Source of the DNA: Rhizobium sp. 18055
GTDB lineage: Bacteria; Pseudomonadota; Alphaproteobacteria; Rhizobiales; Rhizobiaceae
Direction of reading: 5' to 3'
NCBI RefSeq assembly: GCF_902706285.1
Contig: NZ_CACSKD010000005.1
Location: forward strand, 124,001-188,000
Length of the DNA stretch: 64,000 nucleotides
Both the position numbers and the translations under genes were made by a program. Below are positions 18,411 through 27,948 of this stretch, piece after piece. Numbering within the stretch: the stretch's first letter is position 1; each line of letters begins with the position of its first letter. Below the pieces are notes generated by a model. That model was not told the origin of the DNA, ran no database searches, and saw only the letters and a program-made list of their open reading frames with translations.

Positions 18411-18678
18411 CCCATCGTTTCGATCAGGAATAGGGAGAATACCGCAAGGCAGCGATGCGCGTAACGCAAAGCTGGGCAATTGGTTCCCGTTGTTTCGTCT
18501 TATTTTGCAGAAATTTTACTCAAAAGGCTGAAAGATTGCGCAAATAGATCGCGCATGCGCTGTAAATTACGGTGACTGTCCGGTTTCTGCGGTGCCTCGA
18601 CGCAGTTGGTAGCTTTGCGAATCGCGCTGCGTCTTTAGCCGCAGTGACGCCATTGCTGCAGGTGAGCCACCTGCTGGC
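18411..18678. other. Non-coding spacer upstream of the small RNA
   Basis: This spacer should hold the minus-strand promoter of the small RNA. I could not assign -35 and -10 boxes with confidence. A 58-codon plus-strand frame starting at 18361 exists only because it reads the small-RNA hairpins backwards and has no family signature. Confidence 0.4.
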
Positions 18679-18713
18679 CACACAGGAGGCGGCCGGATGC
18701 CGCCTCCTGTGTG
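18679..18713 (-). terminator. Hairpin after small secreted protein gene
   Basis: A perfect 14-bp stem (18679-18692 with 18700-18713) and 7-nt loop lies 10 bp after the stop of the gene at 18724-19089. No T-run follows on that strand, so termination is likely but not certain. Confidence 0.6.
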
Positions 18714-18723
18714 AACAATTCGA

Positions 18724-19089
18724 TCAGAAGCCGTTGTTGCAGGGCATCGAGCCGTCGCCGTTGGTGCCGCCGAATGTGCTCTGGCAATAGGTTTGCCGCT
18801 GCATCGGCCGAACCGGGTTGCTGGTGATCGAGCCTGTCGTGCCGGGATCGACACCAAAGGCGGCATCCGGATACCAGTAGCCGTCGGAATGGCGGCGTGT
18901 CCCTGGCCGCTCTGTGCGAGAACCGTGGTAGCCGTGCCAGTAGCCGACGGGAGCCTTTACCTGCGCAACCTGGACGACCGAAGTCCCGGGAAGCGGTGGC
19001 TGAACGGCCGCGGCGGCCGGTCCGACGATCGAGAGCGCCAGGATAGCGCCGACGGAGATAGAGGATAGGATGGAACGGGAGATTTTCAT
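18724..19089 (-). CDS. Small secreted protein, BA14K-like
   Basis: A 121-residue protein with a Sec signal peptide (MKISRSILSSISVGAILALS, cleavage after AAA near residue 29). The mature part is rich in Gly, Tyr, Trp and Pro (GYWHGYHGSRTERPGTRRH, then GYWYPDAAFG), resembling BA14K-like small surface proteins of Rhizobiales, and has two cysteines near the C-terminus. The start at 19089 follows GGAGGGTTTATC. No biochemical role can be named. Confidence 0.65.
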   Translation of the reverse strand: MKISRSILSSISVGAILALSIVGPAAAAVQPPLPGTSVVQVAQVKAPVGYWHGYHGSRTERPGTRRHSDGYWYPDAAFGVDPGTTGSITSNPVRPMQRQTYCQSTFGGTNGDGSMPCNNGF

Positions 19090-19210
19090 GATAAACCCTC
19101 CTTCAGGATTCACATGAAGAAAATGCCGGTCTGGCTTGCAAAGTTCCACGCCCACACGCGGGCTCCAACAGTCGTGATCGCAGGCGATTGCGCGTGATCT
19201 CGGGCGGCGT

Positions 19211-19537
19211 CTACTGGTCGTAAACGGCGCGATAGCCCTGGCTGGAAATGCAGGCGACATATTGCCGGCGGGCCGCCGCCCTCGCCTGCGCTTCCTCGTT
19301 GGCAGGGTCTACCGCATAGCGCGACATCTGCGCTCGCGCCTGGTACTGCCTGCGCGCCTCGTCATACATGGAATTTCCATCGGCAACGCAGATGTTGTGT
19401 GCAATGCCGGGTGGGTTCAGCGGCGGATCCAGCGTGTTGACGGGAAACAGCATCGGTCCATTGGCATGATCGACGCAGCCGGCAAGCGCCATAACCGACG
19501 CCCCAAACGCCATTACCCGAACGATATTCCTCAACAT
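19211..19537 (-). CDS. Small lipoprotein
   Basis: A 108-residue protein with a lipoprotein signal peptide; the lipobox LAGC places the lipidated cysteine near residue 21. The remainder has two further cysteines and an Arg/Ala-rich helix (ANEEAQARAAARRQYVACI). No known domain is recognised. The start at 19537 has GGCCGGAGAGACGTG upstream. It and the gene at 18724 form a small run of envelope genes of unknown role. Confidence 0.65.
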   Translation of the reverse strand: MLRNIVRVMAFGASVMALAGCVDHANGPMLFPVNTLDPPLNPPGIAHNICVADGNSMYDEARRQYQARAQMSRYAVDPANEEAQARAAARRQYVACISSQGYRAVYDQ

Positions 19538-19735
19538 CACGTCTCTCCGGCCCCACGCCACGGCATTACCTGCCCAAAGGGCATCTCGACACGACAATCG
19601 CGTGGTAACATTGCGCCAGGCTAACGTTGCGGCCAGCTTGCGACGATGGAGAAGGATTTGGCGGATCATCAGGTGACAGCAACGCATGCTGTAGACGTCA
19701 CCGTAATACCACTGTCATAAGCCTATGGAAAAGAA

Positions 19736-19812
19736 TGGCGCACCCGAAGAGATTCGAACTCCTGACCCCCAGATTCGTAGTCTGGTGCTCTATCCAGCTG
19801 AGCTACGGGTGC
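19736..19812 (-). tRNA. tRNA-Arg (ACG)
   Basis: A 77-nt cloverleaf reads on the minus strand from GCACCCG at 19812, with D-arm, anticodon stem CCAGA/TCTGG, loop CTACGAA (anticodon ACG, wobble A expected to become inosine), T-arm with GTTCGAATC, matching acceptor strand CGGGTGC, discriminator G and an encoded CCA at 19738-19736. It reads CGT, CGC and CGA arginine codons. Confidence 0.96.
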
Positions 19813-19846
19813 GTCTGCTGCGGTGTGTTCCGCTTGCGTGAGCGGT

Positions 19847-19875
19847 TCTCTAAAGGGTCATCTGAATGAATGCAA
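19847..19875 (-). promoter_or_regulatory. Candidate promoter of tRNA-Arg
   Basis: On the minus strand TTGCAT (19870-19875), 17 bp and TAGAGA (19847-19852) would start transcription near 19840, about 28 nt before the tRNA. Confidence 0.45.
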
Positions 19876-19934
19876 TAGGCTTTGTGAAAAAAGTGGTGAG
19901 TTTCGTCTCTCTTCATTGAGATACGGAAATCGCT

Positions 19935-21449
19935 TCACTTTTCGTGCTGGCTGCGACCGCGGTAATCGTCCAGCGAAACCGGGCGATCCGGGATTTCGAT
20001 GCGGAACTGGGTGCCGATCGATGGTTTTTCGACAAGCGCGATGGTACCGCCATGGGCCAGCACCAACTCGCGGGCGATCGCCAGACCCAGCCCTGTACCG
20101 CCGGAGCGGGCCGAGCCGCGGAAGGCGGCGAAGAGGTTCTGTCGTGCCTTTTGCGGCATGCCGGGGCCGGTATCATCGACGGTGATGCTGACAACACTGC
20201 CGATGCGATGGGCGGACACTGTGATGCGCCGCACCTTGTCGGGGACGTTGCTTGCGGTGAGTGCCTGCAGGGCGTTGCGGCAGAGATTGTGGATCACCCG
20301 GAAGAGCTGTTCGTTGTCGGCATCGACTTCGAGACCGGGGCCGATCTGCTCAACGAACTCGACCTCGCTTTGCGGATCGATCGCCAGCATGTCCCTGACG
20401 TCCTCGATCAGCGTGGTCACCAACACCAGCCGGCGGCGGGGCGCGGATTCGCTGGCCTGGCCATAGGAAAGCACTTCGGTGGTATAGCCGACGGCGCGGT
20501 CGATGGTGCGCAGCAGCTTCGGCGCGAAGCGCTTCACCATCGGGTCGTCGATATCGACCAGGCGGTCGGACATCAGCTGCGCGGAGGCGAGGATATTGCG
20601 CATGTCGTGATTGATCTTGGAGACGGCCAAACCGAGTGCTGCGAGGTTTCGCTGCTGCTTCAGGGTCTTCTGCAGCTCAAGCTGCATCGCCGTCAGGTGG
20701 CGGCCGGCAATCGCCAGTTCGTCGCGCCCGCCGTCGCCGACGAAAATATGCTGCGGATTTTCGGGATCGGCGGAGAACTGCTGCATGTTGCCGGTCAGCT
20801 TGCGGATCGGCTTGATCAGGATGCGGTTGATGGCGAAGAAAACGAGCGTGGCCGTGAAGAGCGATATCAGGATCGACAGCAAGAAGACGTTGCGCGAGTA
20901 GATCAGCATCGCATTGCGCAGATGCTTGTCCTTCATTACCACTTCCACGCCGGTGCTGGTGTCCTGCACCGGTCCGTAGACCCGGATCATCCGGTCGCCG
21001 CCGAAGATCAACGTATCGAGCGCGTCGCGCATCGCGGTCAACGCCGGTACATCGGTGAGGTCGTATTGGTTATCGACCGAGGTCGGCATGTCCCAGGTGG
21101 CAAGCAGCCGGGAGGTTCCGTCCTTGCGGAGCACGATCGCCTTGGTTCCCGTTGCCTCCAGCGTCTGTTTCTGCAGGTCACGCGGGAGCTCGACCGGCTG
21201 CAGGCCATCGATGGCAATGGCGGCGGCGGCGGCGGCATTCAGCCGCTCGTCCAGCCAGCGAAGCCGCATCGAGGCAACCGACGGAAAGAAGATCAGCACT
21301 TCGGCCAGCATGATGCAGATAACGGTGAGCCACAACAGCTTGCCGGATATGCCGCCGAACATGCCGGCGGGCCGGCATGCGGAGCGACCGGCGTCGGGCA
21401 CCGTCGTGATTTCGTCGGGAACAGTATGGCCTTGATCGGGGGCTGGCAT
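19935..21449 (-). CDS. HAMP-domain sensor histidine kinase (orphan)
   Basis: A 504-residue membrane histidine kinase. One helix at about 36-58 and one at about 185-210 enclose a periplasmic domain of roughly 125 residues, followed by HAMP, a dimerisation domain with the phosphorylated His281 in SKINHDMRNILASAQ, and an ATPase domain with N box HNLCRNALQAL, G1 DDTGPGMP and G2 GGTGLGLAI. No response-regulator gene is adjacent, so the partner is encoded elsewhere. The stimulus is unknown. Confidence 0.87.
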   Translation of the reverse strand: MPAPDQGHTVPDEITTVPDAGRSACRPAGMFGGISGKLLWLTVICIMLAEVLIFFPSVASMRLRWLDERLNAAAAAAIAIDGLQPVELPRDLQKQTLEATGTKAIVLRKDGTSRLLATWDMPTSVDNQYDLTDVPALTAMRDALDTLIFGGDRMIRVYGPVQDTSTGVEVVMKDKHLRNAMLIYSRNVFLLSILISLFTATLVFFAINRILIKPIRKLTGNMQQFSADPENPQHIFVGDGGRDELAIAGRHLTAMQLELQKTLKQQRNLAALGLAVSKINHDMRNILASAQLMSDRLVDIDDPMVKRFAPKLLRTIDRAVGYTTEVLSYGQASESAPRRRLVLVTTLIEDVRDMLAIDPQSEVEFVEQIGPGLEVDADNEQLFRVIHNLCRNALQALTASNVPDKVRRITVSAHRIGSVVSITVDDTGPGMPQKARQNLFAAFRGSARSGGTGLGLAIARELVLAHGGTIALVEKPSIGTQFRIEIPDRPVSLDDYRGRSQHEK

Positions 21450-21550
21450 CGCTTCTCGTCCAATCGGCGCAAGGCGCCACGGATATGAGCTCTATATTAG
21501 ACGAAATCGCGCCGCGTTCAAATCTTTGCGAGCAAGATGGTGTACGCGTC

Positions 21551-21579
21551 AAAAACGAGCGCCGCCCGAAGGCGGCGCT
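21551..21579 (-). terminator. Rho-independent terminator of chemoreceptor gene
   Basis: Minus-strand stem AGCGCCGCC/GGCGGCGCT with a TTCG tetraloop is followed by CGTTTTT, 31 bp after the chemoreceptor stop codon. Confidence 0.85.
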
Positions 21580-21609
21580 GTCATATAGTATATAGTGATG
21601 CCGACCGGA

Positions 21610-23610
21610 TCAGAATTCTTCCCAGCTCTGGCTGGCAACCGCGGCATTGCTGTTGAAGGCGCGGGCAACATTTCCCATGGCGCGGCGGGCGGGCGAGGCG
21701 ACCGGGCGGTGGTCCTCTTGGCGGGCGACGGCCACCGGTGCTGCCGACAGGCCATTCGACACCTTGAAGCGCGAGATCAGGCGCACCAGGCTATCGGCCT
21801 CGGAGGACAGCTTGTGCGTAGCAGCCGAGGTCTCCTCGACCATGGCGGCGTTCTGCTGTGTCACCTGGTCCATCTGATTGACGGCCGTGTTGACTTCCTT
21901 GAGGCCTGTCGACTGTTCCTTGGCGGCAGTGGCGATCGAGTGGATGTGGTCGTTGATGGCGTTGACGCGGCTTTCGATCTGCGAAAGCGCAGTACCGGTT
22001 TCCTGCACCAGCTTGACGCCGACCTGCACTTCGCTGCCCGACTTGGTGATCAGGCCCTTGATATCCTTGGCGGCCTTGGCGGAACGCTGCGCCAGCTCGC
22101 GGACTTCCTGGGCGACAACGGCAAAGCCCTTGCCGGCTTCACCGGCGCGCGCGGCCTCGACACCGGCATTCAGCGCCAGCAGGTTGGTCTGGAAAGCGAT
22201 CTCATCGATGACGTTGATGATCTGGCTGATTTCGCGCGATGCCTGCTCGATGCGACCCATGGCATCGACAGCGCTGCGGACGACAACACCTGATTTACCG
22301 GCATCATCCTTGGCCTCGGAGACCATGACGCTGGCTTCCTGGGCGCGTTCCGTCGAATTGTTGACGACGGCGGTGATCTCGTCGAGGGCAGCCGAGGTCT
22401 GCTCCAGCGCCGCAGCCTGCTGCTCGGTGCGCTTGGAGAGGTCGTCGCTGGCCGAGCGCAGTTCGTTGGTGTTGCCGTGGAAGCCTTCGGCCGTTTCGCG
22501 CACTTCGCGCATGGTCGATTGCAGCGTGGCGAATGTGCTGTTGACGTTCTGCTGCAATTCGGCGAAGGCGCCCTGGAAATTGCCGCGCATGGTCTGCGTC
22601 AGATCGCCTTCCGACAGGCTGGCGATGACGCGGCGGGTTTCGCCGACGCCGCCATCGACGCTCGACAACAACTGGTTGATGTTGCCGGCGAACTGATTGA
22701 GATTCTCGTCGCCGTAATCCTTGTCGATGCGGCGGGCGAAATCACCGGCAGCAGCGGCCGCCACGACGACCGACATGCTCGACTGCAGATCATCGCTCTT
22801 GGCGCGCATGGCGGCTTCCTGCGCATTCATGCGACGGACAGCCAGACCATTTTCCTTGAACACGGAAACGGCAGCGGCCATCTCGCCGATTTCGTCATTG
22901 CGGCCAGCAAAGGGGACATCGGCGTCGAAATTGCCATCGGCAACATTCTTGATGGCTTCCGTAACCTTCTTGATCGGGCGGGAGAGGTGAATGGTGCCGA
23001 TATAAAGACCCATGCCGATGCCGACGGCGATGCCGAGACCGGTGATGCCGAGGACCAGCCACAGGACCGATGCACGGAAGCTTTCGATCTCCTGGTTGAC
23101 CGCGTCCAGCGTTGCCTTGTCGGTGGCGACGATCGCATCGATCTCAGCCTGGAAGGCCTTGCGGTTGGCGCGGTTGGCGTCGTTGTTGCCCTGATCATTG
23201 GCGGCCTTCGGATCGACGGCAGTGCCGAGGCGCGCGGTTTCAGCGCGGAAGGTGCGGAACTCGGCGGCGCGCGCCTTCAGCTTATTGAATGATTCCATCT
23301 GGCTTGCGGGAACCAGCGGTGTCCAGGAGGCGATGGTTGCATCGATCTGGTCGAGATTGGCAAGAAGCCCCTTGGCAAAACCTGCGGCATCCTTCGTGGT
23401 CGGGGCACCATAGATGCCGCGCGCTTCCATGACGGTTGCGGTGACGAACCGGTTCAGGCGTTCGCCGGAGTAGGCGCGGTCTGCAGCATCCTCGTAAGCG
23501 GTTAGATTCACGTTGTAACGCTGTACGGCCCACAGAGCAGTTGCACCGATAACCAGCGCAACGCCACACATTGCCGACACGAGTATATTAATCTTGCCAC
23601 GAATTTTCAA
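21610..23610 (-). CDS. Methyl-accepting chemotaxis protein, double-HAMP, WEEF tail
   Basis: A 666-residue chemoreceptor: membrane helix near residues 8-30, periplasmic helical domain, second helix near 180-205, two HAMP-like regions, and a signalling domain whose hairpin tip is [24 protein letters not shown]. It ends in SWEEF, a CheR/CheB docking pentapeptide, so it should undergo methylation. No ATG opens the frame: TTG at 23610 is preferred because [11 protein letters not shown] is a usual rhizobial receptor N-terminus; another TTG lies at 23643. The periplasmic part has no recognised ligand signature. Confidence 0.85.
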   Translation of the reverse strand: MKIRGKINILVSAMCGVALVIGATALWAVQRYNVNLTAYEDAADRAYSGERLNRFVTATVMEARGIYGAPTTKDAAGFAKGLLANLDQIDATIASWTPLVPASQMESFNKLKARAAEFRTFRAETARLGTAVDPKAANDQGNNDANRANRKAFQAEIDAIVATDKATLDAVNQEIESFRASVLWLVLGITGLGIAVGIGMGLYIGTIHLSRPIKKVTEAIKNVADGNFDADVPFAGRNDEIGEMAAAVSVFKENGLAVRRMNAQEAAMRAKSDDLQSSMSVVVAAAAAGDFARRIDKDYGDENLNQFAGNINQLLSSVDGGVGETRRVIASLSEGDLTQTMRGNFQGAFAELQQNVNSTFATLQSTMREVRETAEGFHGNTNELRSASDDLSKRTEQQAAALEQTSAALDEITAVVNNSTERAQEASVMVSEAKDDAGKSGVVVRSAVDAMGRIEQASREISQIINVIDEIAFQTNLLALNAGVEAARAGEAGKGFAVVAQEVRELAQRSAKAAKDIKGLITKSGSEVQVGVKLVQETGTALSQIESRVNAINDHIHSIATAAKEQSTGLKEVNTAVNQMDQVTQQNAAMVEETSAATHKLSSEADSLVRLISRFKVSNGLSAAPVAVARQEDHRPVASPARRAMGNVARAFNSNAAVASQSWEEF

Positions 23611-23905
23611 AGGACCCCCCAACAAACACAGGATGCCGAGCAACGTAGATCTTCGGCTTGTAATTTAAATTGGACTAAAACAATTAACGTTCAATTTCGG
23701 ATGTATCGACCGGGGAGTATAAAAAATTACCTGTGATAGGTCGTTGCTGCGGATAATTTTGCGCGAGTGACTTTCAATGCCTGGAAACACGCGCGTTTCA
23801 GTTGCAGAATTAAAACAAAGTGGGCGCGTCGAAAATATTGGCCACTCGGCACAATCATTAACAGCAATTGCTAATTTTCGTAGCTATGTCGCGCGTAGCG
23901 TGGAT

Positions 23906-23919
23906 TTATCGCGCGATAA
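23906..23919. promoter_or_regulatory. Perfect 14-bp palindrome upstream of rpmH promoter
   Basis: TTATCGCGCGATAA ends one base before the -35 box of the rpmH promoter, a good place for an activator or for DnaA/IHF-like binding. The binding protein is unknown. Confidence 0.4.
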
Positions 23920-23948
23920 TTGACTTTCGCGACCTTCATCCGTATAAG
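23920..23948 (+). promoter_or_regulatory. Sigma-70 promoter of rpmH-rnpA-yidC
   Basis: TTGACT (23920-23925), a 17-bp spacer and TATAAG (23943-23948) closely match the housekeeping consensus. Transcription would start near 23955, leaving a leader of about 105 nt before rpmH. Confidence 0.75.
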
Positions 23949-24058
23949 CCGCCGCACGTCCGGTCATATAAGGCTTTTGAAGCCGCGCCCGTTCGAAAAA
24001 CAACGCTCCTTGCTTTATGCAAATTCAAGAAGGCCCGCACTCCGCGGTGTTAAAATAA

Positions 24059-24193
24059 ATGAAGCGTACCTACCAACCATCTAAGCTTGTTCGCAAGCGC
24101 CGTCACGGTTTCCGTGCACGTATGGCTACCAAGGGCGGCCGCAAGGTCATCGTTGCTCGCCGCAGCCGTGGCCGCAATCGTCTTTCGGCTTAA
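24059..24193 (+). CDS. rpmH: 50S ribosomal protein L34
   Basis: A 44-residue, highly basic protein starting [18 protein letters not shown] and ending [11 protein letters not shown], which is full-length L34. It binds 23S rRNA in the large subunit. There is no clear Shine-Dalgarno sequence before the ATG. rnpA follows at once, the near-universal order. A promoter with good boxes lies at 23920-23948. Confidence 0.97.
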   Translation: MKRTYQPSKLVRKRRHGFRARMATKGGRKVIVARRSRGRNRLSA

Positions 24194-24212
24194 GCCGGGA
24201 TTGCCCGATCAG

Positions 24213-24614
24213 ATGGCGGGCGAATTGACGACCAAAGAACCCAAAATGACTGCCGGGCGGCTGAAAATCCGCCCGCAGTTTCTTGCTGTTCGCAATGGCG
24301 AAAAACGCAGGGGCGGCTTCTTCCTTCTCGAGGTACTCGACAGGAAAGAACCCGATACCGAAGCCCGCGTCGGCTTCACCGTCACCAAGAAACATGGCAA
24401 CTCGGTCGAAAGAAACCGTATGCGTCGGCGCCTTAAAGAGGCGGTGCGACTGCATGCAGGGTTTGCAATGCAGCCCGGACACGACTATGTGGTTGTCGCG
24501 CGAAGGGACGTGCTTCAAGCATCCTTCAAAGAGTTAGCCGCTGAGCTTACCGCTCGCGTCCAGACGAAGCCGAAACACAAGCGGTCCGGAGACGGCCGCC
24601 CCAGGAACGTATGA
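24213..24614 (+). CDS. rnpA: Ribonuclease P protein component
   Basis: The protein subunit of RNase P, which helps the catalytic RNA remove 5' leaders from tRNA precursors. The family core is visible: [28 protein letters not shown], containing the conserved RNR signature, and a [11 protein letters not shown] segment. The start is uncertain: ATG at 24213 gives 133 residues and ATG at 24246 gives 122; neither has a strong ribosome site. The stop overlaps the yidC start by 4 bp. Confidence 0.93.
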   Translation: MAGELTTKEPKMTAGRLKIRPQFLAVRNGEKRRGGFFLLEVLDRKEPDTEARVGFTVTKKHGNSVERNRMRRRLKEAVRLHAGFAMQPGHDYVVVARRDVLQASFKELAAELTARVQTKPKHKRSGDGRPRNV

Positions 24615-26401
24615 TGCAAAATAACCGCAACTACTTCATTGCGATCGCCCTCTCCGTGCTGATCGTTCTCGGGTGGCAATTCCTTTACATGAACCCGCGC
24701 ATCGAAGCTCAGCGCAAGGCCGAGCTTGCCCAGAAGGCACAGCAGACGACCCAGCAGACGCAGACACCTGCGGCCGCGGGCGTGCAGACCAACGGGGCTG
24801 CTCCGACAGGCCAGGCGGCGGCCACCACGTCGCTCGCCGATGCACTTGCCAAGAACCCGCGCGTGACAATCGACACCGCAGCGCTTGCCGGCTCGATCAA
24901 CCTTGTCGGCGGCCGCCTCGACGACCTGAAGCTCAAGGGCTACCACGAGACGGTCGACGACTCGAGCCCGATCATTACCCTGTTCAGCCCGTCCGAAACC
25001 AAGGACGGCTATTATGCCGAACTCGGCTATATCGGCGACGCGGCCACCGGCAGCGTGCCTGGCCCATCGACGGTGTGGACGGCCCCGGAAGGTGCGACGC
25101 TGACCGAGAAGACACCGGTTACGCTGACATACACCAACGACAAGGGCATCACCTTTGCCCGCACGATCTCGGTTGACGAACATTACATGTTCACCGTCAC
25201 CGACAAGATCACCAATGCCGGCCAGGCACCGGCTGCGCTGTCTTCCTACGGCCGCGTCACCCGCTACAACAAGCCGGCTGTCGCTTCGACCTACGTGCTG
25301 CATGAGGGCTTCATCGGCGTGATCGGCGAAGACGGCCTGATCGAAAGCAAGTATGCCGCTGTCGAGAAGGAAGCCGTTACGCCGGCAACGGCCACCGGCG
25401 GCTGGCTCGGGATCACCGACAAGTACTGGGCGGCAACGATCATTCCCCCGCAGACGACCCCCTATGATGCACGCTTCAGCCACTTCACCGATGGCCAGCC
25501 GCGCTTCCAGGCCGACTACAAGCAGAACGCCGTCAGCGTTGCGCCCGGCCAGTCTGTCGAGCTGAAGAGCCTGGTGTTTGCCGGTGCCAAGGAAGTTCCG
25601 GTCATCGACGGTTACGAGAAGACCTATTCGATCCCGCGCTTCGACCGCCTGATCGACTGGGGCTGGTTCTACTTCCTGACGAAGCCGATGTTCAAGCTGA
25701 TGGACTTCTTCTTCCGCTACTTCGGCAATTTCGGCGTCGCCATCCTGATGACCACCATCGTCGTCAAGGCACTGTTCTTCCCGCTCGCCAGCAAGCAGTA
25801 CGCTTCGATGGCGAACATGAAGCGGATGCAGCCGAAGATGGAGGAGCTGAAGGCCAAGTTCGGCGACGACCGGATGGCGCTGCAGCAGGCAACGATGCAG
25901 CTCTACAAGGAAGAGAAGATCAACCCGATCGCCGGTTGCTGGCCGATCGCGCTGCAGATCCCGATCTTCTTCTCGCTCTACAAGGTGATCTACATCACCA
26001 TCGAGATGCGCCACGCGCCGTTCTTCGGCTGGATTCAGGACCTTTCGGCGCCCGATCCGACCTCGTTCGTCAACCTCTTCGGCCTGTTGCCCTTCACGGC
26101 ACCGACCCTGCTGCATCTCGGCGTCTGGCCGCTGATCATGGGTGTCACGATGTTCCTGCAGATGCGCATGAACCCGACGCCACCGGATCCGACACAGGCG
26201 ATGATCTTCAACTGGATGCCGCTGGTGTTCACCTTCATGCTGGCAAGCTTCCCGGCCGGTCTGGTCATCTACTGGGCGTGGAACAACACGCTCTCGGTGA
26301 TCCAGCAGGCAGTGATCATGCGTCGCCATGGTGTGAAGGTCGAGCTGTTCAGCAATCTCAAGGGCCTGTTCAAACGAAAACCTGCCCCGACAGACAAGTG
26401 A
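24611..26401 (+). CDS. yidC: Membrane protein insertase YidC
   Basis: A 596-residue Oxa1/YidC insertase of the Gram-negative type. An N-terminal helix (residues 7-27) is followed by a Gln/Ala-rich linker, a large periplasmic beta-domain up to about residue 340, and a C-terminal five-helix core ([20 protein letters not shown], then [19 protein letters not shown] and the last [16 protein letters not shown]). It inserts and folds inner-membrane proteins with or without SecYEG. Its ATGA overlap with rnpA implies coupling. A strong terminator follows. Confidence 0.96.
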   Translation: MMQNNRNYFIAIALSVLIVLGWQFLYMNPRIEAQRKAELAQKAQQTTQQTQTPAAAGVQTNGAAPTGQAAATTSLADALAKNPRVTIDTAALAGSINLVGGRLDDLKLKGYHETVDDSSPIITLFSPSETKDGYYAELGYIGDAATGSVPGPSTVWTAPEGATLTEKTPVTLTYTNDKGITFARTISVDEHYMFTVTDKITNAGQAPAALSSYGRVTRYNKPAVASTYVLHEGFIGVIGEDGLIESKYAAVEKEAVTPATATGGWLGITDKYWAATIIPPQTTPYDARFSHFTDGQPRFQADYKQNAVSVAPGQSVELKSLVFAGAKEVPVIDGYEKTYSIPRFDRLIDWGWFYFLTKPMFKLMDFFFRYFGNFGVAILMTTIVVKALFFPLASKQYASMANMKRMQPKMEELKAKFGDDRMALQQATMQLYKEEKINPIAGCWPIALQIPIFFSLYKVIYITIEMRHAPFFGWIQDLSAPDPTSFVNLFGLLPFTAPTLLHLGVWPLIMGVTMFLQMRMNPTPPDPTQAMIFNWMPLVFTFMLASFPAGLVIYWAWNNTLSVIQQAVIMRRHGVKVELFSNLKGLFKRKPAPTDK

Positions 26402-26404
26402 TCG

Positions 26405-26434
26405 AAAGCCCCGCTTCGGCGGGGCTTTTCTTTT
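26405..26434 (+). terminator. Rho-independent terminator after yidC
   Basis: AAAGCCCCGC and GCGGGGCTTT form a 10-bp stem around a TTCG tetraloop, followed by TTTTCTTTT. It ends the rpmH-rnpA-yidC operon. Confidence 0.93.
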
Positions 26435-26557
26435 CCCGGCCCTCTATCGCCGATCCGCATGCGTTCTTCGCGGCGTGGTGGGACTGGCCGGTTGACAAAA
26501 TCACCCGAAACCTGAATGCCATAGGCTCAATGGATTTGGACGCGCTGGAAAAGACGA

Positions 26558-27214
26558 ATGACCAATAAAAATGACATGCCGCTCTTTGCGCGTACGTGGA
26601 TCTTCATCCGCGGCGTACCGTCGCTGAAATTCCTGCCGCCGGAAGGGCCGCTGGAAGTGGCTTTCGCCGGGCGCTCGAATGTCGGCAAGTCGTCGCTGAT
26701 CAACGCGCTGGTTGGCCAGAACGGGCTCGCCCGCACATCGAACACGCCGGGCCGCACCCAGGAACTGAACTACTTCGTGCCCGAGGGCTATTCCGGCGAG
26801 GCCAACGATCTGCCGCCGATGGCGCTGGTCGACATGCCGGGCTACGGCTATGCCAAGGCGCCAAAGGAAAATGTCGATGCCTGGACCAAGCTGGTGTTCG
26901 ATTATCTGCGCGGCCGCGCGACGCTGAAGCGCGTCTATGTGCTGATCGACAGCCGCCACGGCATCAAGAAGAACGATGACGATGTGCTCGACCTGCTCGA
27001 CAAGGCGGCCGTGTCCTACCAGATCGTTTTGACCAAGACCGACAAGATCAAGCCGCCTGCAGTCGTCAAGCTGCTGGCCGATACGGCGGAGAAGATCAAG
27101 AAGCGGCCGGCCGCCTATCCCGGCATCATCGCCACCTCTTCGGAGAAGAGCGACGGGCTGAACGATCTGCGCGAGGCGATCGCGCTGACGGTCGGCGCCA
27201 CCAACTGGAAATAA
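26558..27214 (+). CDS. engB: Ribosome biogenesis GTPase EngB (YihA/YsxC)
   Basis: A 218-residue GTPase needed for 50S subunit assembly. G1 is GRSNVGKSS, the G2 region has [11 protein letters not shown]3 is DMPGYGYA and G4 is TKTD. It follows yidC as in most rhizobia, but the strong terminator at 26405 separates the units, so it should have its own promoter in the 120-bp spacer. The start at 26558 has only a weak ribosome site. Confidence 0.94.
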   Translation: MTNKNDMPLFARTWIFIRGVPSLKFLPPEGPLEVAFAGRSNVGKSSLINALVGQNGLARTSNTPGRTQELNYFVPEGYSGEANDLPPMALVDMPGYGYAKAPKENVDAWTKLVFDYLRGRATLKRVYVLIDSRHGIKKNDDDVLDLLDKAAVSYQIVLTKTDKIKPPAVVKLLADTAEKIKKRPAAYPGIIATSSEKSDGLNDLREAIALTVGATNWK

Positions 27215-27225
27215 TGCACCTTATA

Positions 27226-27264
27226 TAAAAAGAGGCGCCCCAGGGTGGATGAGGGCGCCTCCAA
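27226..27264 (-). terminator. Terminator of sigma/anti-sigma/fasciclin operon
   Basis: GAGGCGCCC (27232-27240) pairs with GGGCGCCTC (27253-27261); on the minus strand the stem is followed by TTTTTATATAA. It lies 22 bp after the fasciclin gene and could also end engB transcription from the other side. Confidence 0.85.
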
Positions 27265-27283
27265 AACTGCCGTGACGGGTAAA

Positions 27284-27841
27284 TTACATCTTCGGCAGCA
27301 GAACCTTGTCGATGACGTGGATGACGCCGTTGGACTGCTTCACGTCAGCGATCGTGACATGCGCGACACCGCCGCTTTCGTCGGTCAGCGTGATCTTGCC
27401 CATGCTTTCCTTGGCCTTCAGCACGCAGCCGCCGACAGTCTTGATGTCGTGCTCGCCGCCATCATCCTTGATCATCTTGGCAACGGTCTTTGCCATCGCG
27501 TCAGCCGCGACGACATGGCAGGTCAGGATCTTGGTCAGCTTGGCCTTGTTCTCCGGCTTGAGCAGCGTATCGACGGTGCCGGCCGGCAGCGCCGCGAAGG
27601 CTTCGTTGGTCGGCGCGAAGACGGTGAACGGGCCTTTGCCCTCGAGCGTCGAGACGAGGCCGGCTGCCTTGACGGCTGCAACGAGCGTGGTGTGATCCTT
27701 CGAGTTGACGGCGTTCTCGATGATGTTCTTCGTCGGATACATCGCAGCGCCGCCGACCATTGGATTCTTGGCCTGCGCAGCGAAAGCGATTGCGGAAACA
27801 GCGGTTGCAAGCGCGATGGTGCGCAGTGCGGACTTGATCAT
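27284..27841 (-). CDS. Secreted fasciclin-domain protein
   Basis: A 185-residue protein: Sec signal peptide (residues 1-24, ending AQA) and one fasciclin (FAS1) domain with the family motifs GPFTVFAPTNEAFAALP and NGVIHVIDKVLLP. FAS1 domains mediate adhesion or surface contacts. The start follows GAGGAGAAAC. It lies 107 bp after the anti-sigma gene on the same strand, so it may belong to the ECF sigma regulon; fasciclin genes commonly accompany SigK-like sigma factors. Confidence 0.88.
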   Translation of the reverse strand: MIKSALRTIALATAVSAIAFAAQAKNPMVGGAAMYPTKNIIENAVNSKDHTTLVAAVKAAGLVSTLEGKGPFTVFAPTNEAFAALPAGTVDTLLKPENKAKLTKILTCHVVAADAMAKTVAKMIKDDGGEHDIKTVGGCVLKAKESMGKITLTDESGGVAHVTIADVKQSNGVIHVIDKVLLPKM

Positions 27842-27948
27842 GATTGTTTCTCCTCATCCGTCCACTCGCGTGTCGCTGGCTGAATGCCTGAGCGTTGCTG
27901 GGACATGAGGATCTACGGAGGTTCCGCAGAAATAGTTTCAGATAAAAA

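Larger units (their letters stand above)
23611..24058. other. Non-coding spacer chemoreceptor / rpmH
   Basis: This 448-bp AT-rich divergent spacer has no supported gene. It contains the rpmH promoter (23920-23948) and a perfect 14-bp palindrome at 23906-23919. I saw no DnaA-box cluster that would mark it as an origin. Confidence 0.5.

Noticed and set aside
18361..18537. 58-codon plus-strand frame beginning with ATG AAG GAG
   Set aside because: It reads through the first two hairpins of the minus-strand small RNA, has no family resemblance, and the GGAGGAGG it seems to use as ribosome site is part of the RNA loop motif.
19727..19869. Frame reading MAHPKRFELLTPRF across the tRNA
   Set aside because: This is the well-known artefact of translating a tRNA gene antisense; the tRNA-Arg explains the sequence.
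23611..24058. Possible replication origin next to rpmH
   Set aside because: No cluster of DnaA boxes is seen, and in Rhizobiaceae the chromosome origin is normally elsewhere, near hemE.
24515..26329. Long minus-strand frame opposite yidC
   Set aside because: YidC on the plus strand is unambiguous, and the antisense protein has no domain pattern.
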